This document shows, piece by piece, positions 8,430-16,561 of a stretch of DNA of 64,000 bases; position 1 is the stretch's first letter; the number at the start of each line of letters is the position of its first letter. The notes under the pieces were generated by a model. That model made no database searches and was not told the DNA's origin. It saw only the letters and a program-made list of their open reading frames with translations. The position numbers were made by a program, and so were the translations under genes. This DNA comes from Ascidiaceihabitans sp029251465 (GTDB taxonomy: Bacteria > Pseudomonadota > Alphaproteobacteria > Rhodobacterales > Rhodobacteraceae), in NCBI RefSeq assembly GCF_042932805.1, contig NZ_CP170633.1:1736001-1800000 (forward strand), written 5' to 3'.

Positions 8430-8636
8430 ATGGCTGTTCAACAGAACAAAGTCTCCAAATCTCGCCGCAACAACCGTCGCGCGCACGATTCTCTGGTGGC
8501 TGCAAACCCAAACGAGTGCGACAACTGCGGTGAGCTGAAACGCCCACACCACATTTGTGCGTCCTGCGGTCACTATGCAAACAACGAAGTTGTTGCACAG
8601 GCCGAGGAAATCGATCTGGAAGACGACGCGGCCTAA
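8430..8636 (+). CDS. rpmF: 50S ribosomal protein L32
   Basis: A 68-residue component of the large ribosomal subunit. The N-terminus MAVQQNKVSKSRRNNRRAHD is the basic rRNA-binding tail. CDNCGELKRPHHICASCG gives two CxxC pairs (a zinc ribbon), so this is the zinc-binding form rather than the cysteine-free paralogue some bacteria switch to under zinc limitation. The acidic C-terminal tail (AEEIDLEDDAA) is common in alphaproteobacteria. Placed between yceD and plsX, as in most proteobacteria, which ties ribosome and lipid synthesis together. Confidence 0.97.
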   Translation: MAVQQNKVSKSRRNNRRAHDSLVAANPNECDNCGELKRPHHICASCGHYANNEVVAQAEEIDLEDDAA

Positions 8637-8705
8637 AGGCCCTCGTTTCTGGATGGAGCCCCGCATAGACCCCCGCTTTTATAACGGTAGGCAGGCAGCT
8701 GTATC

Positions 8706-9830
8706 ATGACGGCCCAATCTGAACAGATCGCGGCCGCTCCAACTGACTTAATGTCAGCTGATACAACTGACGCCCCTACTGTGATTGCGGTGGATACTAT
8801 GGGTGGCGATATGGGGCCAACGGCTGTGATCGCCGGCTGTGCCCTGTTCGCCAAGCGCCACAAGAACATCAATTTTATTCTTCACGGCCCTCAGGAACAG
8901 CTGACGGGTCTTGTTGCGCGTCGCAAGCACTTGCACGGTCGCTACGAAATTCGTGACGCCGACGAAGTTGTTTCGATGGAGGACAAGCCCAGCCAGGTTG
9001 TACGCTCGGGCAAGAAAACCTCGATGTATGCAACGGTCGAATCTGTGCGCAATGGCGATGCAGGCGTGGCTGTCAGCTGCGGCAATACCGGCGCGCTGAT
9101 GGCGCTGTCGATGATCCGCCTGCGCAAGCTGCCCGGCGTGAACCGTCCGGCGATTGCAGTGCTGTGGCCCTCGCGCAACCCGCAAGGGTTCAACGTGATG
9201 CTGGATGTGGGCGCTGACATTCGCGCCGACGCCGATGATTTGCTGCGCTATGCACTGATGGGGGCGTCGTATGCCCGCAACGGCATGGACCTGCCCCGCC
9301 CGCGCATCGGCCTGCTGAATGTGGGCACCGAAGAACACAAAGGCCGCGCTGAATTGCACGACGCCTATGATCTGATCCGCGCCCACGAAGAATCCGCCGA
9401 TTTCGAATTTGTCGGATTCGTCGAAGGCGGGGATATTCCGGGCAACGTGGCGGACGTGATCGTCACCGACGGTTTCACCGGCAACGTTGCGATCAAAACC
9501 GGCGAAGGCACCGCAGGTTTGATCGGTGATCTGCTTAAAGAAGCGTTTAAATACACGCCCTTGTCTCGCCTTGCCTCGCTCTTGGCCTTTACCTCAATGC
9601 AACGCCTGAAACGGCGCATTGACCCACGCCGCGTCAATGGCGGGGTGTTTTTGGGGCTGAATGGCACAGTTGTGAAATCTCATGGCTCTGCGGATGCAAC
9701 AGGGGTTGCCGCGGCCATCACCTTGGCGGCACAATTGGCGCAAAGCGGCTTTACCGGCAAGCTGGCAGCCCGTGTGGCAGCCGCCACGCCAAAAGACGCC
9801 GAAACACAGACCAAGGATTCCGACGCATGA
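8706..9830 (+). CDS. plsX: Phosphate acyltransferase PlsX
   Basis: Converts acyl-ACP to acyl-phosphate, the donor for the first acylation of glycerol-3-phosphate in phospholipid synthesis. The 374 residues begin with a short variable leader (about 22 residues), then VIAVDTMGGDMGP, the family's opening motif. GNTGALMALSMIRL, NPQGFNVMLDVGAD and DVIVTDGFTGNVAIKTGEGT follow, all typical of PlsX. Soluble or peripheral membrane protein. The stop overlaps the start of fabH by 4 bp (ATGA), so the two enzymes are translationally coupled. Confidence 0.96.
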   Translation: MTAQSEQIAAAPTDLMSADTTDAPTVIAVDTMGGDMGPTAVIAGCALFAKRHKNINFILHGPQEQLTGLVARRKHLHGRYEIRDADEVVSMEDKPSQVVRSGKKTSMYATVESVRNGDAGVAVSCGNTGALMALSMIRLRKLPGVNRPAIAVLWPSRNPQGFNVMLDVGADIRADADDLLRYALMGASYARNGMDLPRPRIGLLNVGTEEHKGRAELHDAYDLIRAHEESADFEFVGFVEGGDIPGNVADVIVTDGFTGNVAIKTGEGTAGLIGDLLKEAFKYTPLSRLASLLAFTSMQRLKRRIDPRRVNGGVFLGLNGTVVKSHGSADATGVAAAITLAAQLAQSGFTGKLAARVAAATPKDAETQTKDSDA

Positions 9831-10798
9831 CAATTCGCGCTGTTGTTAAAGGGGTTGGGCATTATTTGCCCCAGCGCATCGTTCCGAATGCGGAATTCGA
9901 GGCGACCTTGGACACAACAGACGAATGGATCGTGTCGCGCTCTGGCATCCAGAATCGCCATTTCGCAAACGAAACCGAAACCACATCGGTGATGGCGACC
10001 GAGGCGGCCAAGGCCGCGTTGACCATGGCCGGATTACAAGCATCAGACGTTGATGCCATCGTGTTGGCGACCTCGACTGCCGATCTGACGTTTCCGTCCG
10101 CGGCGACCATGGTTCAGGCCAATCTAGGCATGAAAAACGGATTCGCTTTTGATGTGCAGGCTGTGTGCGCGGGATTTGTATTCGCGTTGACCAATGCCAA
10201 TGCCTTGATCGTTTCAGGCCAAGCAAAACGGGTTTTGGTGATCGGTGCTGAAACATTCAGCCGCATCATGGATTGGACCGATCGCGGCACTTGCGTGCTG
10301 TTCGGCGATGGCGCAGGCGCGGTTTTACTGGCAGCCGAAGACGGCGCTGGCACTGCCGCTGATCGTGGGATCTTGGCCACCGATTTGAATTCGGACGGCA
10401 CCCACCGCGATCTTTTGTACGTCGATGGCGGCACCAGCACGGGCACCACGGGCTATTTGCGGATGCAAGGCAACCAAGTGTTCCGCCATGCTGTTGGCAA
10501 ACTGGCGGCCACAGCCCAAACCGCCATGGATCGCGCTGGTGTCACGGCCGATGACGTCGACTGGATCGTGCCACATCAGGCTAATATTCGCATCATCCAA
10601 GGCACCGCCAAAAAGATGGACATCCCGATGGACCGGGTTGTTGTCACCGTTCAGGATCACGGCAATACCTCTGCCGCATCCATCCCGCTTGCCATGTCTG
10701 TGGGGGTCGAACGTGGCCAGATCAAACAGGGCGATTTGGTCGTGACCGAAGCCATCGGCGGTGGACTGGCATGGGGTGCTGTCGTTTTACGCTGGTAA
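9827..10798 (+). CDS. fabH: 3-oxoacyl-ACP synthase III
   Basis: Starts fatty acid chains by condensing acetyl-CoA (or another short acyl-CoA) with malonyl-ACP. The 323-residue protein has the thiolase fold with catalytic Cys in FAFDVQAVCAGFVFAL (about residue 113), His in VDWIVPHQANIRII and Asn in VQDHGNTSAASIPLA. The N-terminal TTDEWIVSRSGIQNRHF and C-terminal GGGLAWGAVVLRW are standard. Overlaps plsX by 4 bp. A 107-bp gap with no evident terminator precedes ihfA. Confidence 0.97.
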   Translation: MTIRAVVKGVGHYLPQRIVPNAEFEATLDTTDEWIVSRSGIQNRHFANETETTSVMATEAAKAALTMAGLQASDVDAIVLATSTADLTFPSAATMVQANLGMKNGFAFDVQAVCAGFVFALTNANALIVSGQAKRVLVIGAETFSRIMDWTDRGTCVLFGDGAGAVLLAAEDGAGTAADRGILATDLNSDGTHRDLLYVDGGTSTGTTGYLRMQGNQVFRHAVGKLAATAQTAMDRAGVTADDVDWIVPHQANIRIIQGTAKKMDIPMDRVVVTVQDHGNTSAASIPLAMSVGVERGQIKQGDLVVTEAIGGGLAWGAVVLRW

Positions 10799-10905
10799 CT
10801 CGCATAATTACGCCGAATTCGCCACTGAAACAGTCCCTTGCAAGTCATTGATATTGACTCGGAAAATCGCCTGCCCCTATGGTTGTTCGAAATTAGGGGG
10901 ACGAC

Positions 10906-11208
10906 ATGGCCGAAAAAACTTTGACGCGGATGGATTTGAGCGAAGCTGTTTTTCGTGAAGTAGGACTGTCGCGCAACGAGAGCGCACAATTGGTAGAAGG
11001 CGTTTTGGAACATATGTCCGACGCTTTGGTAAAAGGCGAGCAGGTCAAGATTTCCTCGTTTGGCACCTTTTCTGTACGCGATAAATCAGCGCGCGTTGGC
11101 CGCAACCCAAAGACAGGCGAAGAGGTTCCAATCAACCCGCGCCGCGTCCTGACGTTCCGCCCGTCTCACTTGATGAAAGATCGCGTCGCCTCGGGCAACA
11201 AGCGCTGA
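10906..11208 (+). CDS. ihfA: Integration host factor alpha subunit
   Basis: A 100-residue DNA-bending protein that pairs with IhfB. The N-terminal helices (TLTRMDLSEAVFREVGLSRNESAQLVEGVLEHM) and the beta-arm core VKISSFGTFSVRDKSARVGRNPKTGEEVPINPRRVLTFRPS, with the DNA-intercalating Pro in NPKTG, are intact. A strong ribosome-binding site (AGGGGGACGAC) precedes the start. The MerR gene begins 4 bp after its stop, so both are on one transcript. Confidence 0.97.
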   Translation: MAEKTLTRMDLSEAVFREVGLSRNESAQLVEGVLEHMSDALVKGEQVKISSFGTFSVRDKSARVGRNPKTGEEVPINPRRVLTFRPSHLMKDRVASGNKR

Positions 11209-11212
11209 TCTG

Positions 11213-12535
11213 ATGAGTAAATCCGCCGACGCCTTTCGCACTATCTCAGAAGTGGCTGATTGGCTTGGCGTGCACGCGCATGTTTTGCGGTTTTGGGAAA
11301 GCAAATTCACCCAGATCAAGCCGGTCAAACGGGCTGGTGGGCGGCGCTATTATCGCCCTGTCGACATGTTGTTGCTGGGTGGCATCCAAAAATTGCTGCA
11401 CGAAGACGGGCTGACCATCAAAGGTGTGCAGAAAATTCTGCGCGAAAAAGGCATGGCGCATGTGTCTGCCTTGTCCAAAGGTCTGGATGATATGGATGCG
11501 GACGGGCCAAAAACGACCGGTTCGGACGAGACCTCGCGTGCATCAGTGACCCCGATTGCGTCCCCAAACATGGACAAACCTGCGCCAGAAGCACCCAGTG
11601 CAATGGACGTACCGCAAGCTGACCCGGATGAGGCCAACGTGGTTAATTTCATGTCTGGCGACACCTCTGACATGTCGGATGACGATAAAACCCAAGCCGC
11701 ACAGCGCCCGTCTTTCACCGAAGACGCGGTGGTCATGCCAGATCCCAAACCCGCCGCGCCTGACGTCGTCGAGCCCACGCCGCCACAACCGGCTGCACCT
11801 CCTTTAGACGACATTCAAACGCCGGAACCTGTACAGGCTGAGCCAGAACCGCAAACCGAAACGCTGCCAGAGCCATCTGATCCGGTGCCTGAAGCACCCA
11901 AAAACGAAACGGCTCAAGCTGACCTGACGCCCGCACCTCAGCCCGTGGATGCAGAGCCCGAAGGCCAAACCGTCAGCGAAGAGGCACCAGAGCCTGTTGT
12001 ACAGAACACTGTAGAGGTTGAACCCGAAGTCGAAGTTGCTGCTCTCGATTTGGACGCCGCGGAGGAGCCCGAGGCAGAACCAGAACCAGAACCAGAGACC
12101 ATTCCAGTGTTCATGTCCGCAAGTGCAAAAACTGCTGCCGAGGATGAACCACAGGTCGCCGAGCAAGCCGACGAACACGTCGAATCAACCGATGATGATG
12201 CGCCCGCGGCCCCTGTCCTGCCCTCGTTCTTGCATCGGCGTGCTCCCGAAGTGGACCTCGTACCGGATGCACCAGAACCCGAGGCGGCAGAGCCCGTTGA
12301 GGCCGCGAGCAGTGATGCTCCGCAAGCAACATCAGCTGAGCCCGACACGCCAAAACCGCAGATCATAGACGTGCCTGAAACACCGGATGAGGCCAGCTTT
12401 GACGCCGCTCCAAAACTGCTCAGCACGCTCAGCAAAACCAAAACGCTGAGTGCTGCACAGGCCAAAGACATAACCCCACTGCTTGCGCAATTGGTCGGCC
12501 TGCGCGATCGCATGGTTCAGGCGCGCAAAGAGTAG
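11213..12535 (+). CDS. MerR-family regulator with long acidic disordered tail
   Basis: A 440-residue protein. Residues 1-95 are a MerR-type winged helix: FRTISEVADWLGVHAHVLRFWE, AGGRRYYRPVDMLLLGGIQKLLHEDGLTIKGVQKIL. After that come about 300 residues of low-complexity sequence dominated by Glu, Pro, Ala, Asp and Thr, with repeated EPEPEPE-like runs and no obvious fold. A short conserved-looking C-terminal helix ends the protein (LSAAQAKDITPLLAQLVGLRDRMVQARKE). Most MerR proteins are 110-280 residues long. There is no effector domain, so the trigger is unknown. The position after ihfA is conserved in Rhodobacteraceae, and the start is 4 bp after ihfA. Confidence 0.85.
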   Translation: MSKSADAFRTISEVADWLGVHAHVLRFWESKFTQIKPVKRAGGRRYYRPVDMLLLGGIQKLLHEDGLTIKGVQKILREKGMAHVSALSKGLDDMDADGPKTTGSDETSRASVTPIASPNMDKPAPEAPSAMDVPQADPDEANVVNFMSGDTSDMSDDDKTQAAQRPSFTEDAVVMPDPKPAAPDVVEPTPPQPAAPPLDDIQTPEPVQAEPEPQTETLPEPSDPVPEAPKNETAQADLTPAPQPVDAEPEGQTVSEEAPEPVVQNTVEVEPEVEVAALDLDAAEEPEAEPEPEPETIPVFMSASAKTAAEDEPQVAEQADEHVESTDDDAPAAPVLPSFLHRRAPEVDLVPDAPEPEAAEPVEAASSDAPQATSAEPDTPKPQIIDVPETPDEASFDAAPKLLSTLSKTKTLSAAQAKDITPLLAQLVGLRDRMVQARKE

Positions 12536-12594
12536 ACGGTCGTGCCGTTTCCCCCTTGTCACGGGCCACAAATCGGGTATGAAACATGCCAAGT

Positions 12595-12671
12595 CGGGCT
12601 ATGGCGCAGTCTGGTAGCGCGTCCGTCTGGGGGACGGAAGGTCGCAGGTTCGAGTCCTGCTAGCCCGACCA
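12595..12671 (+). tRNA. tRNA-Pro (anticodon GGG)
   Basis: A 77-base tRNA with a 7-bp acceptor stem (CGGGCTA pairs with TAGCCCG), the anticodon stem TCCGT/ACGGA enclosing loop CTGGGGG (anticodon GGG, reading CCC), a T-arm with GGTTCGAGTCC, and an encoded CCA end. All arms fold without mismatch. It lies between the MerR gene and dcd. Confidence 0.97.
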
Positions 12672-12741
12672 ATCACCGACTTGCACAAACCGCTCGCGCC
12701 AATCTGGTCGCGGGCGTTTGTCGTTTTACAAGGGTGCTATA

Positions 12742-13818
12742 ATGACCGGTGTGGTTCCAAGCCAACAGATCAGCCAGATGATTGACGGTGGCCAGATCGT
12801 CGCCCAACCCGCTGTGATTCCAGAACAAATCCAACCCGCCAGTCTTGATCTGCGCCTTGGCAACGTCGCCTACCGCGTGCGCGCATCGTTCCTGACGGGG
12901 CACGGCGCACGCGTCGAAGATCGCCTTAAAGAATTCGAAATGCACCGCGTTGATCTAACCGATGGGGCCGTGTTGGAAAAAGGCTGCGTCTACGTGGTTC
13001 CGCTGATGGAATCCCTTGCCCTGCCTGCGGACATGAATGCGGTCGCAAATGCCAAAAGCTCGACCGGACGGCTGGACCTGCTGACCCGCACAATCACCGA
13101 TGGCGGCACTGAATTTGACCGTATTCCCAGCGGCTACACCGGCCCACTGTACGCCGAAATTTGCCCACGCTCGTTTTCGGTACTCGTGCGTCCGGGCATG
13201 CGTTTGAATCAAATCCGGTTCCGCACCGGCCACGCTGTTTTGGATGACGCAGCCCTTGCCGCGTTACACGCAGACATTCCGCTGGTGAACGGCGATCCAG
13301 TCATTGACGACGGCCTTGGCTTTAGCGTCGATCTAAAATTGGCTGGCACCACGCTGGTCGGCTACCGCGCCAAACCGCACACAGGCGTCATCGACCTAGA
13401 CAACATCGGCCACTACGACCCCACCGCCTACTGGGAAGAAGTGCACAGCACCGATGGCCACATCATCCTTGACCCCGGCGCGTTCTACATTTTGGTCAGC
13501 CGCGAAGCTGTGTGTATCCCGCCCGACTACGCCGCCGAAATGGCCCCGTATTTGGCGATGGTTGGTGAATTTCGCGTGCATTACGCAGGCTTTTTCGACC
13601 CTGGATTCGGATTTGATGCTGCTGGCGGCACTGGGTCGCGCGGGGTACTAGAGGTACGCTGCCACGAGGCCCCGTTTGTGTTGGAGCACGGTCAAGTTGT
13701 GGGCCGTTTGGTCTATGAAAAAATGGCCCAAGCCCCGACGCAATTGTACGGTGCTGACCTGAAATCAAACTACCAAGGACAGGGTCTAAAACTGTCCAAG
13801 CATTTCAAAACGCCTTAA
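12742..13818 (+). CDS. dcd: 2'-deoxycytidine 5'-triphosphate deaminase, doubled-domain form
   Basis: Deaminates dCTP to dUTP for thymidylate synthesis. At 358 residues it is about twice the length of the E. coli enzyme, the long form found in alphaproteobacteria. The N-terminal half has PASLDLRLGNVAYRV and ANAKSSTGRLDLLTR (the AxSSxGR catalytic pattern). The C-terminal half has a second Dcd/dUTPase-like copy ending GGRGVLEVRCHEAPFVLEHGQVVGRL-like sequence. I chose ATG 12742, preceded by AAGGGTG, over the upstream GTG-type extension from 12718. It follows tRNA-Pro by 70 bp and is convergent with the small gene at 13815, overlapping it by 4 bp. Confidence 0.92.
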   Translation: MTGVVPSQQISQMIDGGQIVAQPAVIPEQIQPASLDLRLGNVAYRVRASFLTGHGARVEDRLKEFEMHRVDLTDGAVLEKGCVYVVPLMESLALPADMNAVANAKSSTGRLDLLTRTITDGGTEFDRIPSGYTGPLYAEICPRSFSVLVRPGMRLNQIRFRTGHAVLDDAALAALHADIPLVNGDPVIDDGLGFSVDLKLAGTTLVGYRAKPHTGVIDLDNIGHYDPTAYWEEVHSTDGHIILDPGAFYILVSREAVCIPPDYAAEMAPYLAMVGEFRVHYAGFFDPGFGFDAAGGTGSRGVLEVRCHEAPFVLEHGQVVGRLVYEKMAQAPTQLYGADLKSNYQGQGLKLSKHFKTP

Positions 13819-14054
13819 CGCTGGTCGCGTTTGGCACGACGTTCGGCGCGGATGCGATCACGCTCTGGCGTGGCACTTTGCCCCCGGTTTTGATCCGTTG
13901 GATTGCCATAATCGTCGATTTCGCCCTGTGGTTGCCCACCGCGACCGCCTCGCTTGCGCGCCATACCTGCGGCCCCCTTAAAGCCCGCATCGATACCCTT
14001 GCTCATCGCTTTGCGCATGACGAGCCGCAGAAACATATTGATGATTTGGTTCAT
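13815..14054 (-). CDS. Small conserved protein, unknown function
   Basis: A 79-residue protein downstream of scpB. An amphipathic N-terminal helix (MNQIINMFLRLVMRKAMSKG) is followed by a Gly/Arg-rich linker (MARKRGGRGGQPQGE) and a very basic C-terminus (PERDRIRAERRAKRDQR). The composition suggests a membrane-surface or nucleic-acid-contacting protein, but there is no recognisable catalytic motif. It lies 63 bp beyond scpB on the same strand, and its 3' end overlaps that of dcd by 4 bp. Reading frame bias and a plausible ribosome-binding site (GAGAGGCACC) support a real gene. Confidence 0.7.
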   Translation of the reverse strand: MNQIINMFLRLVMRKAMSKGIDAGFKGAAGMARKRGGRGGQPQGEIDDYGNPTDQNRGQSATPERDRIRAERRAKRDQR

Positions 14055-14117
14055 GGTTTTGGTGCCTCTCTTGCTGCGCTTACCCGATATATAGGGATAA
14101 ATGCGGCGATTTTCAGA

Positions 14118-14774
14118 TCAATCTTCAAACAACTCGGATTGACCCTCGTTGGTTTCCTCGTCTTCGTCGACCTCGCCCGGTCCCGGCATTGATCCTGGCG
14201 GCGGGCGATTTTCCAGCAAACCAGCAGAGCGCAATTCCTTGAGCCCCGGCAAGTCGCGGGCATTTTCCAGCCCGAAGTGATCAAGGAAATTTTGCGTGAC
14301 CACAAACGTAACAGGCCGACCGGGTGTCATTTTACGCCGCCCGAAACGGATCCATTCCATTTCCAACAACTGATCAACAGTGCCACGACTGACCGAAACG
14401 CCGCGAATTTCTTCGATCTCGGCGCGGGTGACTGGCTGGTGATAGGCGATGATCGCCAAAGTTTCGATGGCAGCACGGCTCAGCTTGCGGGTTTCGACGG
14501 TTTCTTTTTGCATCAGAAACCCAAGGTCGGCGGCCGTGCGCATTGCCCAAGAATCGCCGATTTTGGTCACGTTCACGCCGCGCCCGTCATAGCGTTTTCG
14601 CAGATACACCAGCGCCTCAGCGGCGTCACAGCCATGCGGCATACGCGCCTCAAGCTCGCGCACGGTAACCGGTTCTGCGCTCGCAAACAGGATCGCTTCG
14701 ACCATACGTTCTTGTTCAGCAATCGGAGGAGCCTCAAACAGGCTTTCTTCTTTTTGTTCAAGGTCTTGTGACAC
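14118..14774 (-). CDS. scpB: Segregation and condensation protein B
   Basis: Works with ScpA and SMC to compact and separate chromosomes. I place the start at GTG 14774, one base after the scpA stop, because AGAGGTGG lies just upstream. The ATG at 14819 would need a 44-bp overlap with scpA. The 218-residue protein has the paired winged-helix pattern: MVEAILFASAEPVTVRELEARMP, TRKLSRAAIETLAIIAYHQPVTRAEIEEIRGVSVSRGTVDQLLEM and GRPVTFVVTQNFLDHFGLENARDLPGLKEL. A short acidic tail (DEDEETNEGQSELFED) ends it. Confidence 0.92.
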   Translation of the reverse strand: MSQDLEQKEESLFEAPPIAEQERMVEAILFASAEPVTVRELEARMPHGCDAAEALVYLRKRYDGRGVNVTKIGDSWAMRTAADLGFLMQKETVETRKLSRAAIETLAIIAYHQPVTRAEIEEIRGVSVSRGTVDQLLEMEWIRFGRRKMTPGRPVTFVVTQNFLDHFGLENARDLPGLKELRSAGLLENRPPPGSMPGPGEVDEDEETNEGQSELFED

Positions 14775-14775
14775 G

Positions 14776-15561
14776 TTATCCACCTCTCTTGCGCAACTGG
14801 ATCGGACCAAAGGATTCACCTTGGCGGATGTCCAGATGCCCTTCTTTGACCAACTCTAACGAGGCCGCAAATGTTGCCGCTGTCGCTGATCTGCGACGCA
14901 CAGGGTCGTTGTCCCAGCCCTCTGGCAGATAAGTCACAATTTCGGTCCACTCACCTGCGTAGCCAATCAATCCACGCATCCGTTCCAGCGCTTGTTCCAT
15001 CGTAAACACGCTTTCGCGGTCCAAGATAAACGGGCGGAAATCGTCGCGCGTGCGGATGCGGGCATAGCCTTGCATCAAGTCCAACAGGGTTGCCGTGTAG
15101 GTCACCGATTTGACCCGCTCAACCGTTTCGACCTGCCCGCGCGCAAAGAAATCACGCCCCAGTTGGTCACGTGCCATCAGACGTGCAGCACAATCGCGCA
15201 TCGCTTGCAGGCGTTCCAATTGAAACGCGAGGTGGGCGGCCAGCTCTTCGCCAGACGGTCCTTCTTCGGTCGGGTCAGGCGGCAGCAGCAAACGGGATTT
15301 CAAGAACGCCAGCCACGCAGCCATGACCAGATAGTCAGCGGCCAATTCTAGCCGCAACTCTTTGGCCTTTTCCACAAACGCCAAATACTGATGCGCCAAT
15401 TGCAGAACCGAGATTTTGCGCAAATCGACCTTTTGCGTGCGCGACAATGTCAGCAGCAAATCCAACGGCCCCTCAAAGCCGTCGACGTCCACAATCAGCG
15501 CCTCGGCTGCCATCCGTTCGGCAACAGAAACCCGGTCTTCTTCAAAGATGTCATTGGCCAT
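14776..15561 (-). CDS. scpA: Segregation and condensation protein A
   Basis: The kleisin subunit that bridges SMC heads. I use ATG 15561 (MANDIFEED...), which overlaps the nagZ stop by 11 bp, rather than an upstream extension from 15672 that runs through nagZ. The 261-residue protein contains DVDGFEGPLDLLLTLSRTQKVDLRKISVLQLAHQYLAF (SMC neck-binding N-terminus) and a C-terminal winged helix (ATFAASLELVKEGHLDIRQGESFGPIQLRKR). It is in one operon with argS, the SPOR gene, nagZ and scpB. Confidence 0.93.
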   Translation of the reverse strand: MANDIFEEDRVSVAERMAAEALIVDVDGFEGPLDLLLTLSRTQKVDLRKISVLQLAHQYLAFVEKAKELRLELAADYLVMAAWLAFLKSRLLLPPDPTEEGPSGEELAAHLAFQLERLQAMRDCAARLMARDQLGRDFFARGQVETVERVKSVTYTATLLDLMQGYARIRTRDDFRPFILDRESVFTMEQALERMRGLIGYAGEWTEIVTYLPEGWDNDPVRRRSATAATFAASLELVKEGHLDIRQGESFGPIQLRKRGG

Positions 15562-16561
15562 GCAGGTTCCCGCCCAGAAGCGCCTTAAGTTCGGCGTCAT
15601 AGGCAGAAATGTCAATCTCGTCCGGAGTTTTGCGTGCTTTGAGTGCAGCATTCGCACGCCTGTGGGCCGCATCGTTCATTTCACCAGCAGCAGCTGCGAC
15701 GGTTTTGCGTTCGTCAAGCGTGCCATTGCAGTGCAAAATCACATCACACCCTGCATCCAGGGCATCACGGCTGAGTGTACCCAAATCACCGCTGAGGGCT
15801 TTCATCGAAATGTCGTCGGTCATGATCAATCCATCAAAACCGATGTCCGTGCGGATCACATCCATCACAGGCTTGGACAGGGTCGCGGCCTGATCATCGA
15901 TGGCCGAGTACACCAGATGCGCGGTCATCCCCATCGGCAGGTCGTTCAACGCTTTGAACGGCGCAAAATCATGAGTGCCAAGACCGTCGCGGGCCGCATC
16001 AACCTTTGGCAGATCAAAATGGCTGTCTGCAGTTGCGCGCCCATGCCCGGGCATGTGTTTGACCACCGGCAGCACTCCTCCGTCCAGCATGCCGTCGGCC
16101 GCTGCGCGACCCAGCGTGGCGACCGTGATCGGGTCATCGCCGTAACAACGATTGCGCAGAAAATCATGGGTCGTGGCATCGGCCACATCGACCATCGGCG
16201 CGCAGTTGCTGTCGATGCCAATGTCGCGCAATTCGTGGGCGATTATGCGATGGCGCAAATACATCGCACGCGTCGCGTCATCGCCTGCTGCCTTGACGAA
16301 ATCCAAGGGTGGCAGCCATTCACGCCAGATCGGCGCGCGCAAGCGTTGCACACGCCCGCCCTCTTGGTCGATCGTGATGGGACAATCGCGCCCAACGGCC
16401 TCGCGGTAATCATTGCACAGCGCGCGCACTTGGTCAGGCGTGTCGATGTTGCGGGCAAACAGGATAAACCCGAACGGGTTCACATCGCGGAAAAACGCTT
16501 TTTCTTCGGTACTTAGCCGATGTCCGTCACCATCAAGGATGGTCGCGCCAAAGCGGGTCAT
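15551..16561 (-). CDS. nagZ: Beta-N-acetylhexosaminidase
   Basis: Removes N-acetylglucosamine from anhydromuropeptides in cytoplasmic cell-wall recycling. The family 3 motif VVKHMPGHGRATADSHFDLPKV carries the catalytic His and Asp of NagZ. The catalytic Asp nucleophile is in GLIMTDDISMKALSG. IDQEGGRVQRLR is also typical. I use ATG 16561, which overlaps the SPOR stop by 4 bp (ATGA). 336 residues, no signal peptide. anmK at the start of the window acts on the next product of the same pathway. Confidence 0.94.
   Translation of the reverse strand: MTRFGATILDGDGHRLSTEEKAFFRDVNPFGFILFARNIDTPDQVRALCNDYREAVGRDCPITIDQEGGRVQRLRAPIWREWLPPLDFVKAAGDDATRAMYLRHRIIAHELRDIGIDSNCAPMVDVADATTHDFLRNRCYGDDPITVATLGRAAADGMLDGGVLPVVKHMPGHGRATADSHFDLPKVDAARDGLGTHDFAPFKALNDLPMGMTAHLVYSAIDDQAATLSKPVMDVIRTDIGFDGLIMTDDISMKALSGDLGTLSRDALDAGCDVILHCNGTLDERKTVAAAAGEMNDAAHRRANAALKARKTPDEIDISAYDAELKALLGGNLHGQ

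Noticed and set aside
15416..16516. 366-residue plus-strand frame
   Set aside because: Opposite nagZ and scpA, both with full family motifs; the frame arises from codon bias in GC-rich DNA.
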